A stretch of DNA of 64,000 nt from Planctomycetota bacterium (GTDB taxonomy: Bacteria; Planctomycetota; UBA1135; GCA-002686595): the NCBI GenBank assembly GCA_026692665.1, contig JAPLOF010000055.1:30888-94887 (forward strand). The letters are read 5' to 3'. The notes beneath the pieces were generated by a model. It was not told where the DNA came from. It was given only the letters and a program-made list of their open reading frames with translations, and made no database searches. Positions 57,801 through 64,000 of the stretch are shown here, in pieces (positions within the stretch are counted from its first letter, which is position 1; every line of letters begins with the position of its first letter). A program made the position numbers and the translations under genes.

Positions 57801-58737
57801 CTCCGTGGAAGTTAGCCAGGCACCGTACGGAGCTGTTCGCGGGGGAAACGACATCCGTGTGCCACTGGGGCAGGTGCGGGGCGTTTCGGAGCGGGCGTTG
57901 GAGGCGATCGTCGCGGCGCGGGAGGCGGGTGGGCGCTTCGTCTCGCTGCCCGATTTCCTGGAGCGCACGGGCGCGCAGGGTGACGAGGCGGAGGCGCTGA
58001 TCCGCTGCGGCGCGTTCGACGGGTTCGACCGCACGATCCCGGAGCTCTTGTGGCGGCTGCACCTCTTGCGCGCGCCGGCGCGGCGCGTGCCCAAGGACGC
58101 GGGGCTCGACGCGCGCGAGCTGGCGGCGTTGCGCGCGACGCCCGGCTCGCGCGAGGCGGCGCGAGCGAAGGACCCGCTGACGGCGGCGCGGGCCAAGACC
58201 GCCGGTTGGACCGGAGCGGGGATCGGCGCGGGCAACGTCGACCTCGCGCCAGGCGAGACGGCCTCCCTCTTCGGGCCGCCGGAGACGGGCGCGCCGGCCT
58301 TGCCGCGCCTCGCCGACCACGACCGCCTGACGCGCGGGCGCCTCGAGCACGAGGTGCTGGGCCTCACCGTCTCGGCCCATCCGACCGCGTTGTTCCCGTG
58401 TCCGGCCGACGCGCGCATCGCCGCGCGCGAGGGACTCGGCCACGAGCGCGCGCGGCCCGTGAACCCGATCGTGGCGCGCGAGGTGCCACAGCGGGCCGGG
58501 GCACGCGTCACCTTGCGTGGCTGGCCGGCGGCGACGCGCCACGTGCGCACGTCGGACGGGCGGACGATGCGTTTCCTGACGCTCGAGGACGAAACGGGCC
58601 TGGCCGAGGTCGTGGTCTTCGCCGACGTCTACGAACGCGACGGCGCGCACCTGGCCGAGGCCGGCGTCCTGTGCGTGACCGGCACCGTCGAGGACCAGAT
58701 GGGCGCGTGCACGCTGCACGCCGAGGTGATCTGGTGA
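54895..58737 (+). CDS. dnaE2: error-prone DNA polymerase III alpha subunit DnaE2
   Basis: A 1280-aa C-family polymerase, longer than the usual roughly 1050-1100 aa. It has an N-terminal PHP-like domain ('LRVHGHHSMLTG', 'ALALADVDTLSGIV'), catalytic Asps in 'RPDIDLDFCW' and 'LVKMDLLGNRALTT', 'GFCKAHAVTYGRISYRAAWLK', a HhH region and a C-terminal OB fold ('VTLRGWPAATRHVR'). It is used in mutagenic repair with ImuA/ImuB. Excess length comes from two inserts: residues about 505-583 (with a 15-bp tandem repeat) and about 936-983 (a palindrome). ATG 54895 follows a long leader. Confidence 0.93.
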   Translation: MYVPLRVHGHHSMLTGVDAPRELLERAAELGLPALALADVDTLSGIVDLARAAAKTPGVRPIFGAEISDPNGLPGRVVALAKDAEGWRNLCKLVSARQLGGDPGQASAKLEGPDAFRIVDAVVRWQAGLVLLVDHPRLLMELGGRVDERALFAAISPASIRVRTGRAGPRNAARDDFRRIDVRSAGLDAFDLRRRDDEELLETPKIPAPEPPVAAQDLVEAARACGVATLAVPDVYMANAASFVDHKARVAIKHNALVHDLPETWLAARPAHLVTAAEMRALYADLPEIPGPFPRSAQGALERTLAVADMCRFVPELGGIVFPTIALGPGETPYSRLAGLAFQGASERYRPLKPEVVRRLEYELTTIEKLGFSSYFLLVLQIADFARERGIPCVGRGSAADSLVAYCLRLTDADPLRYRLTFERFLNPARRDRPDIDLDFCWRRRDEVLAHVYDLFGAERTAMIATIATCGVRAAFRESALVEGVPPAEANRWSRRLPMYWSRASASKGADRPGIAGELGLVGPDRGAPDPGPSDGVRHDAGSHVGFARPGGTARRGTAPRGTTRRGTTRSGRVAQHGTTAPPVLPAMLAGNELAELLARTPEAHGFPFDDPRMQRVLQAADRLAGAPRHYGLHPGGVVVAPGPITDFVPCQRAAKGCIVTQFDKDAVEAIGLVKMDLLGNRALTTLDDCVKSLARQGVVVDLESLPEDDPATARTLREGRTLGCFQIESPGMRNLLQQIGARTMDDVIQAVALIRPGPAGSGMKDAYVRRYRGLEPRHAPHPRLEELLWDTYGVMLYQEDVMQVAARLAGMDLAEADLLRRALQKRRTNEIPALCERFVAGSIEQGVTREDALRVWDLISNFASFGFCKAHAVTYGRISYRAAWLKTHYPAAYLAAFLESETGYYDPRVYVEEARRLGVAILPPDVNQSAARTWRPRTAPCGAWLTSTEFGSGDSAAHGTAPDSPLPNSVEVSQAPYGAVRGGNDIRVPLGQVRGVSERALEAIVAAREAGGRFVSLPDFLERTGAQGDEAEALIRCGAFDGFDRTIPELLWRLHLLRAPARRVPKDAGLDARELAALRATPGSREAARAKDPLTAARAKTAGWTGAGIGAGNVDLAPGETASLFGPPETGAPALPRLADHDRLTRGRLEHEVLGLTVSAHPTALFPCPADARIAAREGLGHERARPVNPIVAREVPQRAGARVTLRGWPAATRHVRTSDGRTMRFLTLEDETGLAEVVVFADVYERDGAHLAEAGVLCVTGTVEDQMGACTLHAEVIW
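56548..56607 (+). repeat. 15-bp tandem repeat inside dnaE2 (4 copies)
   Basis: Four units of GGCACnnCTCnAnGC occupy 56548-56562, 56563-56577, 56578-56592 and 56593-56607, with copies differing at one to four bases. In the dnaE2 frame each encodes a Gly-Thr-x-x-Arg/Ser pentapeptide. The segment is an extra low-complexity loop in the polymerase. Confidence 0.85.
57702..57843. repeat. 142-bp near-perfect palindrome inserted in frame in dnaE2
   Basis: Arms 57702-57758 and 57787-57843 are complementary over 57 bp, with a single G/T wobble (57719 with 57826). The loop is 28 nt. It is translated as an unusual stretch ('APCGAWLTSTEFGSG' ... 'SPLPNSVEVSQAPYGAV') between 'NQSAARTWRPR' and 'IRVPLGQVRGVS', which are contiguous in other DnaE2 proteins. 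It resembles a MITE- or REP-like element that landed without breaking the frame. Confidence 0.9.
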
Positions 58738-58775
58738 CGGCGATCCGGCCGCGGACTGCTTAGACTGCGAGTCTC

Positions 58776-58850
58776 GTGAAGACACCGAGCCCGAGTGCTC
58801 GACGATCCCCATGGCGGCGCGCAGAAGCGATCGCGGCACGCCATCTCTGA
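58776..58850 (+). other. possible 24-codon leader ORF before the SEC-C gene
   Basis: GTG 58776 lies 9 nt after a TAGACT hexamer (58761-58766) and opens a 24-codon, Arg/Ala-rich frame ending at TGA 58848-58850, 13 nt before the SEC-C gene ATG. AGACT-GCG-AGTCT (58762-58774) is a small palindrome over the hexamer. It may be leaderless or simply chance. Confidence 0.25.
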
Positions 58851-58863
58851 ATCCTCGACGACC

Positions 58864-59355
58864 ATGCTGCAACGCGAAATCACGCTCGACACCGCCGCCT
58901 TCCTCGATTCGACGCAGGCCCTGGCCCTGACCGGCGTGAAGCGCGAGGCGATCCACGCGATCACCGACCGCTTCCTGGCCTGCTGCTACGACGAGATCGG
59001 CAAGGCGCCACGCCACCTCGACGGCGACGATCTGCACGGCATCGTCGGCCACATGTTGCCCGGCCACTTCGGGCGCCGCGACCCGCTCGCCGTGCACGTC
59101 GGCGAGGTCCTGGCCGCCTACCTGGAGTTCCTGGGCGAGCGCGCCGTGGTGTCGCAGATGTTCGAGCTGCGCCGCGCGCTCGATCACACACTGCCCGAGT
59201 TCGAACACGCCGTCTCGACCGGTGAACACGCGCACCATGCGCCCGCCCCGCCGCAGAAGCCGTTCGTGCACCGCGCCACGAAGACGGGTCGCAACGACCC
59301 GTGTCCGTGCGGGAGCCAGAAGAAGTTCAAACAGTGCTGCGGCAAGGCGGGCTGA
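58864..59355 (+). CDS. SEC-C motif protein
   Basis: A 163-aa protein. The N-terminal part is helical ('EAIHAITDRFLACCYDEIG', 'FEHAVSTGEHAHHA' His-rich). The C-terminus has the SEC-C zinc motif 'NDPCPCGSQKKFKQCCG', as in SecA and other proteins that bind partner proteins or ribosomes. The rest of SecA is absent, so it may be a small chaperone-like adaptor. ATG 58864 is chosen over an upstream in-frame ATG because the additional residues look non-coding. Confidence 0.82.
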   Translation: MLQREITLDTAAFLDSTQALALTGVKREAIHAITDRFLACCYDEIGKAPRHLDGDDLHGIVGHMLPGHFGRRDPLAVHVGEVLAAYLEFLGERAVVSQMFELRRALDHTLPEFEHAVSTGEHAHHAPAPPQKPFVHRATKTGRNDPCPCGSQKKFKQCCGKAG

Positions 59356-59466
59356 CGGTCCGCGCCCGAGCCACGGAAGCGCACCCTCGCGCGCGACGAG
59401 CCGCGCGGAATCCGCGGCAGCCGCCGTGCGCGCTCGCATCGGCAGGGATGCGGGTGCCGAGGCCCG

Positions 59467-60027
59467 TCAGCGCTCCCACACGTACTCTTCCGACTTCCCC
59501 GGCCCAGCGACACGCGCCACGAGCCGTCCGTCCGCGCGCAGCTCGTACTCGATCGAGGTGGGCCAGTCGTGCGCGGGGTTCTCGAAGCGCGCGCGACGCG
59601 ACGAGCCGTCCGTGAGCCGGAACTCCGTCGCCCCCCGGCCGAGCGGGCTCGCGACGTAGACGAGCCCATCCGCGCGCTCCTCGATCCGCAGGTATTCGAA
59701 GAAGCGCGTCTTGCCGGCGATCACGGTCCGCGCCGTGCCGAGCAGGATGCCGCCCAGAGGCGCGATCCAGTGCTCCTCCTGCAGGCGATCGCCCTCGTTC
59801 GCGCGCCAATCTCCCGCCATCCAGCCGAGATCCGCGGCCGTGCGCGGCGCCGGGCCGACCTCGGCGGTCGCGGCGCGAGCATCGGCCGATCCGGGCCCAG
59901 CACACGACGCGGCGAGCGAGACGAGCACTCCGGACGCAAGGACGCCCCACGGCCATCCGATCGACGAGGTGGCGCTCGAGAGCTCCGAGCGCGACCGCGA
60001 CAGGCCCCCGAGGCCCACGGCCCTCAC
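59467..60027 (-). CDS. DUF6265-like lipoprotein
   Basis: A 186-aa exported protein from GTG 60027, with a long basic N-region before the hydrophobic segment and a lipobox-like 'SLAASC'. The mature part shows the DUF6265 pattern: 'LGWMAGDWRANEGDRLQEEHW', 'LGGILLGTARTVIAGKTRFFEYLRIE', 'LVYVASPLGRGATEFRL' and 'FENPAHDWPTSIEY'. The function of this family is unknown. Its start overlaps the stop of the Myb-like gene (GTGA), so the two are co-translated. Confidence 0.78.
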   Translation of the reverse strand: MRAVGLGGLSRSRSELSSATSSIGWPWGVLASGVLVSLAASCAGPGSADARAATAEVGPAPRTAADLGWMAGDWRANEGDRLQEEHWIAPLGGILLGTARTVIAGKTRFFEYLRIEERADGLVYVASPLGRGATEFRLTDGSSRRARFENPAHDWPTSIEYELRADGRLVARVAGPGKSEEYVWER

Positions 60028-60773
60028 GTCACCGCACCCGAGCTCTTCTTGGCCAGGTAGCGCAGGCTGACGTTCTCGCGCCCCATTTCCTCGAGGCGCT
60101 CGTCGGCCTTCCGGAGGCCCAGGTTGTGCGCCTTCGAGACGATGCTCTTCACGGACCGATTGAGCTTCTGCGCGATGTCGAGATTCGCCTCGAGCGGGTA
60201 GATCGTCGTGAGCAGCGCGATCTCCTCGCTGCTCCAGCGCGGCATCCGCGTCGCCGACGATCCGGTGAGCCGGCGGACGAACGCCTTGTCCTTGGCCAGG
60301 CAGTAGCGCGCGCCCAGCCGCTTCACGGCGTCGATCGAGCGTCCGAAGATCGCGGCCAGGTCGTCGTCCGTGCGCGTGCCGTACAAGCGCTTGAACTCGA
60401 CGACCTCTTCCTGCGTCCAACGGCCGGACTGCTGGACACGGCGCAGTTCCTCGACCTGCTGCTGCACTTCCTCGACGGTGCGGCCGAGGATGCGCGCGAT
60501 CGTCTCGTGGCTGGTTCCGCCCAGGTACCTGCGCAAGTCGGTGACTTCGCGCGCGCTCCACGGTCCGGTGCGCGTGGCGAGCTGGAAGATCTGCTCGGCC
60601 ATCCGGCGCACGCTGGCCACCGGACGGTTGAGGGCCTTCGCGATGCCCTCCTCGTCACGGAGCCCGTAGAGCTCCTTGAGCCTGGCGATCTCGGGCGTGG
60701 TCCAGCGTCCGCGACGCGGCCCTCCCGTGTGATCCGTTCCCCACGTGATGCGTCTCACGAGTCCTCCTGCCAC
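60024..60773 (-). CDS. four-repeat Myb/SANT-like DNA-binding protein
   Basis: A 249-aa protein made of four similar helix-turn-helix repeats at about residues 23-62, 70-110, 117-157 and 178-218. Each has an opening Trp ('RWTTPEIARLKELYG', 'PWSAREVTDLRRYLG', 'RWTQEEVVEFKRLYG', 'RWSSEEIALLTTIYP') and a recognition-helix-like 'ALNRPVASVRRMA' type end. Such tandem arrays are uncommon in bacteria. Start: GTG 60773 has TAGTCT 6 nt upstream. GTG 60758, 4 nt after AGGAGG, is an alternative. It probably binds DNA; targets are unknown. Confidence 0.82.
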   Translation of the reverse strand: MAGGLVRRITWGTDHTGGPRRGRWTTPEIARLKELYGLRDEEGIAKALNRPVASVRRMAEQIFQLATRTGPWSAREVTDLRRYLGGTSHETIARILGRTVEEVQQQVEELRRVQQSGRWTQEEVVEFKRLYGTRTDDDLAAIFGRSIDAVKRLGARYCLAKDKAFVRRLTGSSATRMPRWSSEEIALLTTIYPLEANLDIAQKLNRSVKSIVSKAHNLGLRKADERLEEMGRENVSLRYLAKKSSGAVT

Positions 60774-60825
60774 ACGCGGAGACTAGCAATGCACGCGCTC
60801 GGTCTCGCCATTCGGGATCGCGGAA

Positions 60826-62622
60826 TCATCGCGTTTCCCTCTTCCTGGAATCGGCGGGCAGCTCCGAGCCCTCGGCGACCTGGCGCAGGTGCAGCCGCTG
60901 ACGGCAACCGGCGAGCACGGACCGGACACCCTCGGACGTCGTCTGCGCCAAGGCCTGGGTGGCGATCTCGCGCGCCTCCACCGACGACGTCTCGCGCACC
61001 GCGTACTTGACCTCGGGCAGGAGCATGGGCACCACGCTCACCGCGTCGTAGCCGAGCCCGAGGAGGAGGAGCGCCGTCGCGTAGTCCCCGGCCATCTCGC
61101 CGCAGACCGAGGCCGGCGTGCCGGCGGCTTGCGCCGCGCGCGCGACCTGGTCCAGCGCGGACAGGACCGCCGGATGATGGACGTCGTACAGCTTCGCGAC
61201 CAGCGGATTGTCGCGGTCCACGGCCAGCAGGTACTGGACCAGGTCGTTCGTGCCGACGCTGACGAAATCGACCTCGGCCAGGAGGGAAGGCAGCACGAAC
61301 AGGGTCGAGGGGACCTCGATCATGATCCCGACGGGCACGCTCGCCGGCACCTCGTAGCCCCCATCCCCGAGGGAACGGCGCACCTCGTCGAAGATGCGGT
61401 GGACGTCGCGCACCTCCTCGATCGAGGTGACCATCGGCAGGAGGATCCGCAGGTCGCCGTGCGCGCTGGCGCGCAGGGCCGCCCGCAACTGGACCCGCAG
61501 GAGGTCCTGCCACTCGAGGGAAATGCGCAATCCGCGCCATCCGAGGGCCGGATTCGCCTCGCGCGGTGTCTTGAAGTACGGCAACTGCTTGTCGTTGCCG
61601 ATGTCGAGCGTCCGGAGCGTGACCGGGCGGTCGCCCATCTTCTCCAGCACCCGGCGGTAGAGCCGGTACTGCTCCTCCTCGGAGGGGAACTGCTGCCGCT
61701 CCATGTAGAGGAACTCGGTGCGCAGGAGTCCCACGCCGTCCGCGTGCGAGGGCGGAAACGTGTCGAGGTCGCGAAGGCTCTCGACGTTGACGAGCACGGA
61801 GAACCGCTTGCCGTCGGTCGTGACCGGCTCGAGCGAGGCGTGGAGCCCGAGCTTCTTCTCGCGCGTCTTGCGCCGCTCGAGCCGCGCCAGGAAGAGGTCC
61901 ACGTCCTCCTGGTCGGGTTTCAGCTGCACCGTGCCCGCATCGCCGTCGACGAGGATCCGCATCCCCTGCTCGAGACGCGAGAGCAGGTTCGAAAGACCGA
62001 CGACACACGGGATGCCGAACGACCGCGCGAGCACCGCGCCGTGCGAGAAGCGACCGCCGGCCTCGGTGACCACCGCGAGAATCCGCTCGCGCGCGACGAA
62101 CGTCACGACCTGCGGGGTGAGTTCCGCAGCCGCGAGGATCACCTGCTCGTCGCCCTGGACGATCGATTCGCGGTCGTGCTGCATGAGCACGTCGAGGACC
62201 GCGCGCCACGGATCGCTGAAGTCGGCCGACCACCCGCGCATGCCCTCGGCCGCCGTCGCGCCGAGGCGCTTCGTCACGCGATCGATCAGAGCCTGAACGG
62301 CAGCCTCGGCGTTGATGCGCTGATCGCGGATGGTCGCTTCGACCCCCTTCAGCGTCGCCGGATCGGTGAGGATCGTGCGGTGGAGCGCGAAGATGCCCGC
62401 GTCGCGCTCGCCGACTTGCGCTGCGACGGCGCGCTGACGGCGCCTCAACTCCTCGGCGGTCTGATCGACGGCTTCGCGCAGGCGATCGACCTCGCGCGCC
62501 AGGTCCTCTTCCGCCACGGACCATGTGGGCACTACATGCGGTCGCGCGTGCACGACGTGCGCGGGCCCCAACGCGAGGCCGGGGGCCACAGAAACCCCCT
62601 TCACGATCCTGTGCTGCGCCAT
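60826..62622 (-). CDS. ptsI: phosphoenolpyruvate-protein phosphotransferase (PTS enzyme I)
   Basis: A 598-aa cytoplasmic enzyme that takes phosphate from PEP to HPr. The phospho-His is H194 in 'GGRFSHGAVLARSFGIPC' (Thr is usual where Phe stands). The TIM-barrel PEP site has 'GVGLLRTEFLYMER', 'PVGIMIEVPST', 'FVSVGTNDLVQY' and 'ASVCGEMAGD'. No ptsH or sugar EIIBC genes are in the window, and the only EIIA-like domain is fused to the antiporter at 17915-19639. This points to a regulatory PTS (inference). A GTCCGGA/TCCGGAC repeat lies just upstream. Confidence 0.95.
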   Translation of the reverse strand: MAQHRIVKGVSVAPGLALGPAHVVHARPHVVPTWSVAEEDLAREVDRLREAVDQTAEELRRRQRAVAAQVGERDAGIFALHRTILTDPATLKGVEATIRDQRINAEAAVQALIDRVTKRLGATAAEGMRGWSADFSDPWRAVLDVLMQHDRESIVQGDEQVILAAAELTPQVVTFVARERILAVVTEAGGRFSHGAVLARSFGIPCVVGLSNLLSRLEQGMRILVDGDAGTVQLKPDQEDVDLFLARLERRKTREKKLGLHASLEPVTTDGKRFSVLVNVESLRDLDTFPPSHADGVGLLRTEFLYMERQQFPSEEEQYRLYRRVLEKMGDRPVTLRTLDIGNDKQLPYFKTPREANPALGWRGLRISLEWQDLLRVQLRAALRASAHGDLRILLPMVTSIEEVRDVHRIFDEVRRSLGDGGYEVPASVPVGIMIEVPSTLFVLPSLLAEVDFVSVGTNDLVQYLLAVDRDNPLVAKLYDVHHPAVLSALDQVARAAQAAGTPASVCGEMAGDYATALLLLGLGYDAVSVVPMLLPEVKYAVRETSSVEAREIATQALAQTTSEGVRSVLAGCRQRLHLRQVAEGSELPADSRKRETR

Positions 62623-62984
62623 GGTCCGGAACTCGAGTCAGTGCTTTCCGGACGCGGGAAACAAGCTCGGACGAGCGGCGACGGGCCTCCGCGGCGGGGG
62701 GGGGCGCGCGCCTTCGTCCGGGAGGTCTCCTCTCCGCCCGGATTAGGAAGTCTCAATCTAGCGAGAAGCCGCCTCCTGAGGAAGCCTTCAGACGGGATCG
62801 TTTCCCCGGATTCCAGGGAACCCAACCTGGAGCCCGCGCCCAGCGGATCCGGGTTCGCCTCAAGACCGGGTTCCAGCGCGCCCGAAGGTCCGCTGAAGCC
62901 CGACGGCCACCTCCCGCAGCAGGCTCGGCAGCACGCCGGGAGGCGCGGGATCGCGACGGGATCCAACCGGGCCCCGACACCCCC
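62623..62984. other. 362-bp divergent spacer between ptsI and a membrane-protein gene
   Basis: No gene is supported. GTCCGGA (62624-62630) and TCCGGAC (62647-62653) form a 7-bp inverted repeat immediately upstream of ptsI. A relatively AT-rich patch at about 62740-62762 contains TAnnnT-like hexamers on both strands and may hold divergent promoters. Confidence 0.4.
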
Positions 62985-63959
62985 ATGGCGACGATCGACA
63001 GCTTGCAGCAGGACCGACGCGCGCCCGAGGCGCGCAAGGCCGGAGTCTCAGGTCTGGGCTGGGCCTGGCTCTCGAGTTGCGCCCTCCTGGCGGGCGGGAC
63101 CGTCCTGGCCCTGGCGCCGCACGCCCTCCCGGCAACGGGACCGGCGATCGCGAACCTGGCGCGAGTCGGCCTGACCTGGCCGCTGGTGGCCGGTTTCGGC
63201 CTCGTCCTGGCCGCGGTGGCGGCGGCGACTCGCCGACCCCGCGAGGGGGTGGACAGCCTGCCCGTCGAGGCCCCGGCACCCGAACCCGTGCCCGTGCCCG
63301 TCGCGACGCTCTCCCAGGACCCCCTGGCGCGCGACATCGCCGGCGAACTCGCCCGCGTGCGCGGCAGCCTGCACGACCTGCGCATCGAGTTCGTCTACGT
63401 GAAGGACACCCTGGCGCGCATCCAGCAGGCGACGAGCCAGACCGACCCGGATGCGGGTCGCGACTCCGAGGCGGCGATCTTCCGTCTCGCGGCCAGCCTG
63501 GATCAGCTCGGCGGACGCATCGAACACGAACTCTCCGCGCAGCGCGTGTGGATCGGCGAGGCCTTGGAGAGCCAGGCCCGGCGCCCCATCACCGAGGCGT
63601 CGTCGTTGCCGCGCTTCGCCGACCCGTACGTCCAGGCCTTCGAGGGCCCCGCGCACGAGATCGACGTCGACGAGGGCTTCGTCGCGGCGGACGAGGACCT
63701 GCACGTCGAAGTCTCGCTGGAGGACGAAGTGAGCTGGAGGAATGGCCTCGGCGTCCTCGACGAGATCGACGAGCCGCGCGGCCCGATCGCGCAGGGCAAG
63801 ACCTCGCACAGCGGTCGTCCGTCCTCGGCGGACGCGCTGCTCGGCGAGTTGGAGCAGGCCGGTTCGGAGCGCGCGGAGCTCGACGCGAAGATGGCGCGGC
63901 TGCGCGACCTCCTCTCGGATCCCGTGGTGCAGCGGGCGCTGGAGTCGCAGTCGCGCTGA
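62985..63959 (+). CDS. membrane protein with coiled-coil region, function unknown
   Basis: A 324-aa protein. Two hydrophobic helices lie at about residues 25-46 ('GWAWLSSCALLAGGTVLALA') and about 62-83 ('VGLTWPLVAGFGLVLAAVAA'). A Pro-rich linker and a helical, acidic region follow ('DIAGELARVRGSLHDLRIEFVYVKDTLARIQQA'), which looks coiled-coil, with a C-terminal helix 'ELDAKMARLRDLLSD'. No known domain is recognised. It may be an envelope or polar scaffold. ATG 62985. Confidence 0.72.
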   Translation: MATIDSLQQDRRAPEARKAGVSGLGWAWLSSCALLAGGTVLALAPHALPATGPAIANLARVGLTWPLVAGFGLVLAAVAAATRRPREGVDSLPVEAPAPEPVPVPVATLSQDPLARDIAGELARVRGSLHDLRIEFVYVKDTLARIQQATSQTDPDAGRDSEAAIFRLAASLDQLGGRIEHELSAQRVWIGEALESQARRPITEASSLPRFADPYVQAFEGPAHEIDVDEGFVAADEDLHVEVSLEDEVSWRNGLGVLDEIDEPRGPIAQGKTSHSGRPSSADALLGELEQAGSERAELDAKMARLRDLLSDPVVQRALESQSR

Positions 63960-64000
63960 GCCGGCGGGCTGATCGGTCGCGTCGGTAGGTACGGAGCCAG

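Overview
The window is very GC-rich (about 70% by eye), densely coded, and uses many GTG and TTG starts. No rRNA, tRNA, CRISPR array or insertion sequence was recognised. The gene mix points to a planctomycete-like bacterium: surface proteins with carboxypeptidase-regulatory repeats, a choice-of-anchor secreted protein ending in a Cys-rich 'FCxGDGSG...CPCGN' domain, AsmA-like proteins, a Reg_prop hybrid kinase and a phosphotransferase EI without sugar permeases. The taxonomic call is an inference; a deep-branching GC-rich planctomycete is my best guess.

Layout. 0-5.6 kb: a MerR regulator with a four-Cys tail abutting a cysteine desulfurase, a carboxypeptidase-regulatory-repeat protein and a SprT-like metalloprotease. 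5.6-8.4 kb (minus): a solitary BY-kinase and an exported HEAT-like protein. 8.4-16.7 kb (plus): a long run holding the three parts of an acyl-CoA carboxylase (biotin carboxylase, carboxyltransferase, a BCCP with two biotinyl-like domains), an arylsulfotransferase-like lipoprotein, a phosphodiester glycosidase, an SDR protein and AcpS. 16.7-20.6 kb: a CoA-binding protein, endonuclease III, a cation/proton antiporter fused to a PTS EIIA domain and a zincin. 20.7-23.2 kb: a bufferin-type metallophore operon (a Cys-repeat precursor with a lipobox, an MNIO/DUF692 enzyme and its DUF2063 partner) followed by frataxin/CyaY. 23-31 kb: a giant AsmA-like protein and an overlapping RNA-methyltransferase operon (trmL-rlmD-Cys protein-yqgE). 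31-37.6 kb: an M61 peptidase, a beta-propeller histidine kinase and two FixJ-like receivers. 37.7-42.8 kb: a secreted choice-of-anchor protein, a GH113-like lipoprotein and a divergent Y-family polymerase. 43.3-53.6 kb: an OmpR/HK pair and a glycan assembly block (GT4, a pyruvyltransferase-methyltransferase fusion and two multi-domain GT2 proteins). 53.7-64 kb: an EamA transporter, error-prone DnaE2, a SEC-C protein, a lipoprotein coupled to a four-repeat Myb-like protein, PTS EI and a membrane coiled protein.

How the parts work together. The two translesion polymerases are 12 kb apart, yet both are preceded by the same 25-bp box (21/25 identical), which looks like a damage-response operator. 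dnaE2 also carries a 142-bp near-perfect palindrome inserted in frame. Metal handling clusters at 20.7-23.2 kb. Many first genes of transcription units have a TAnnnT hexamer 6-9 nt before the start codon and no Shine-Dalgarno sequence, so leaderless transcription looks common here. PTS EI and the EIIA domain on the antiporter suggest a regulatory rather than sugar-transporting phosphorelay.
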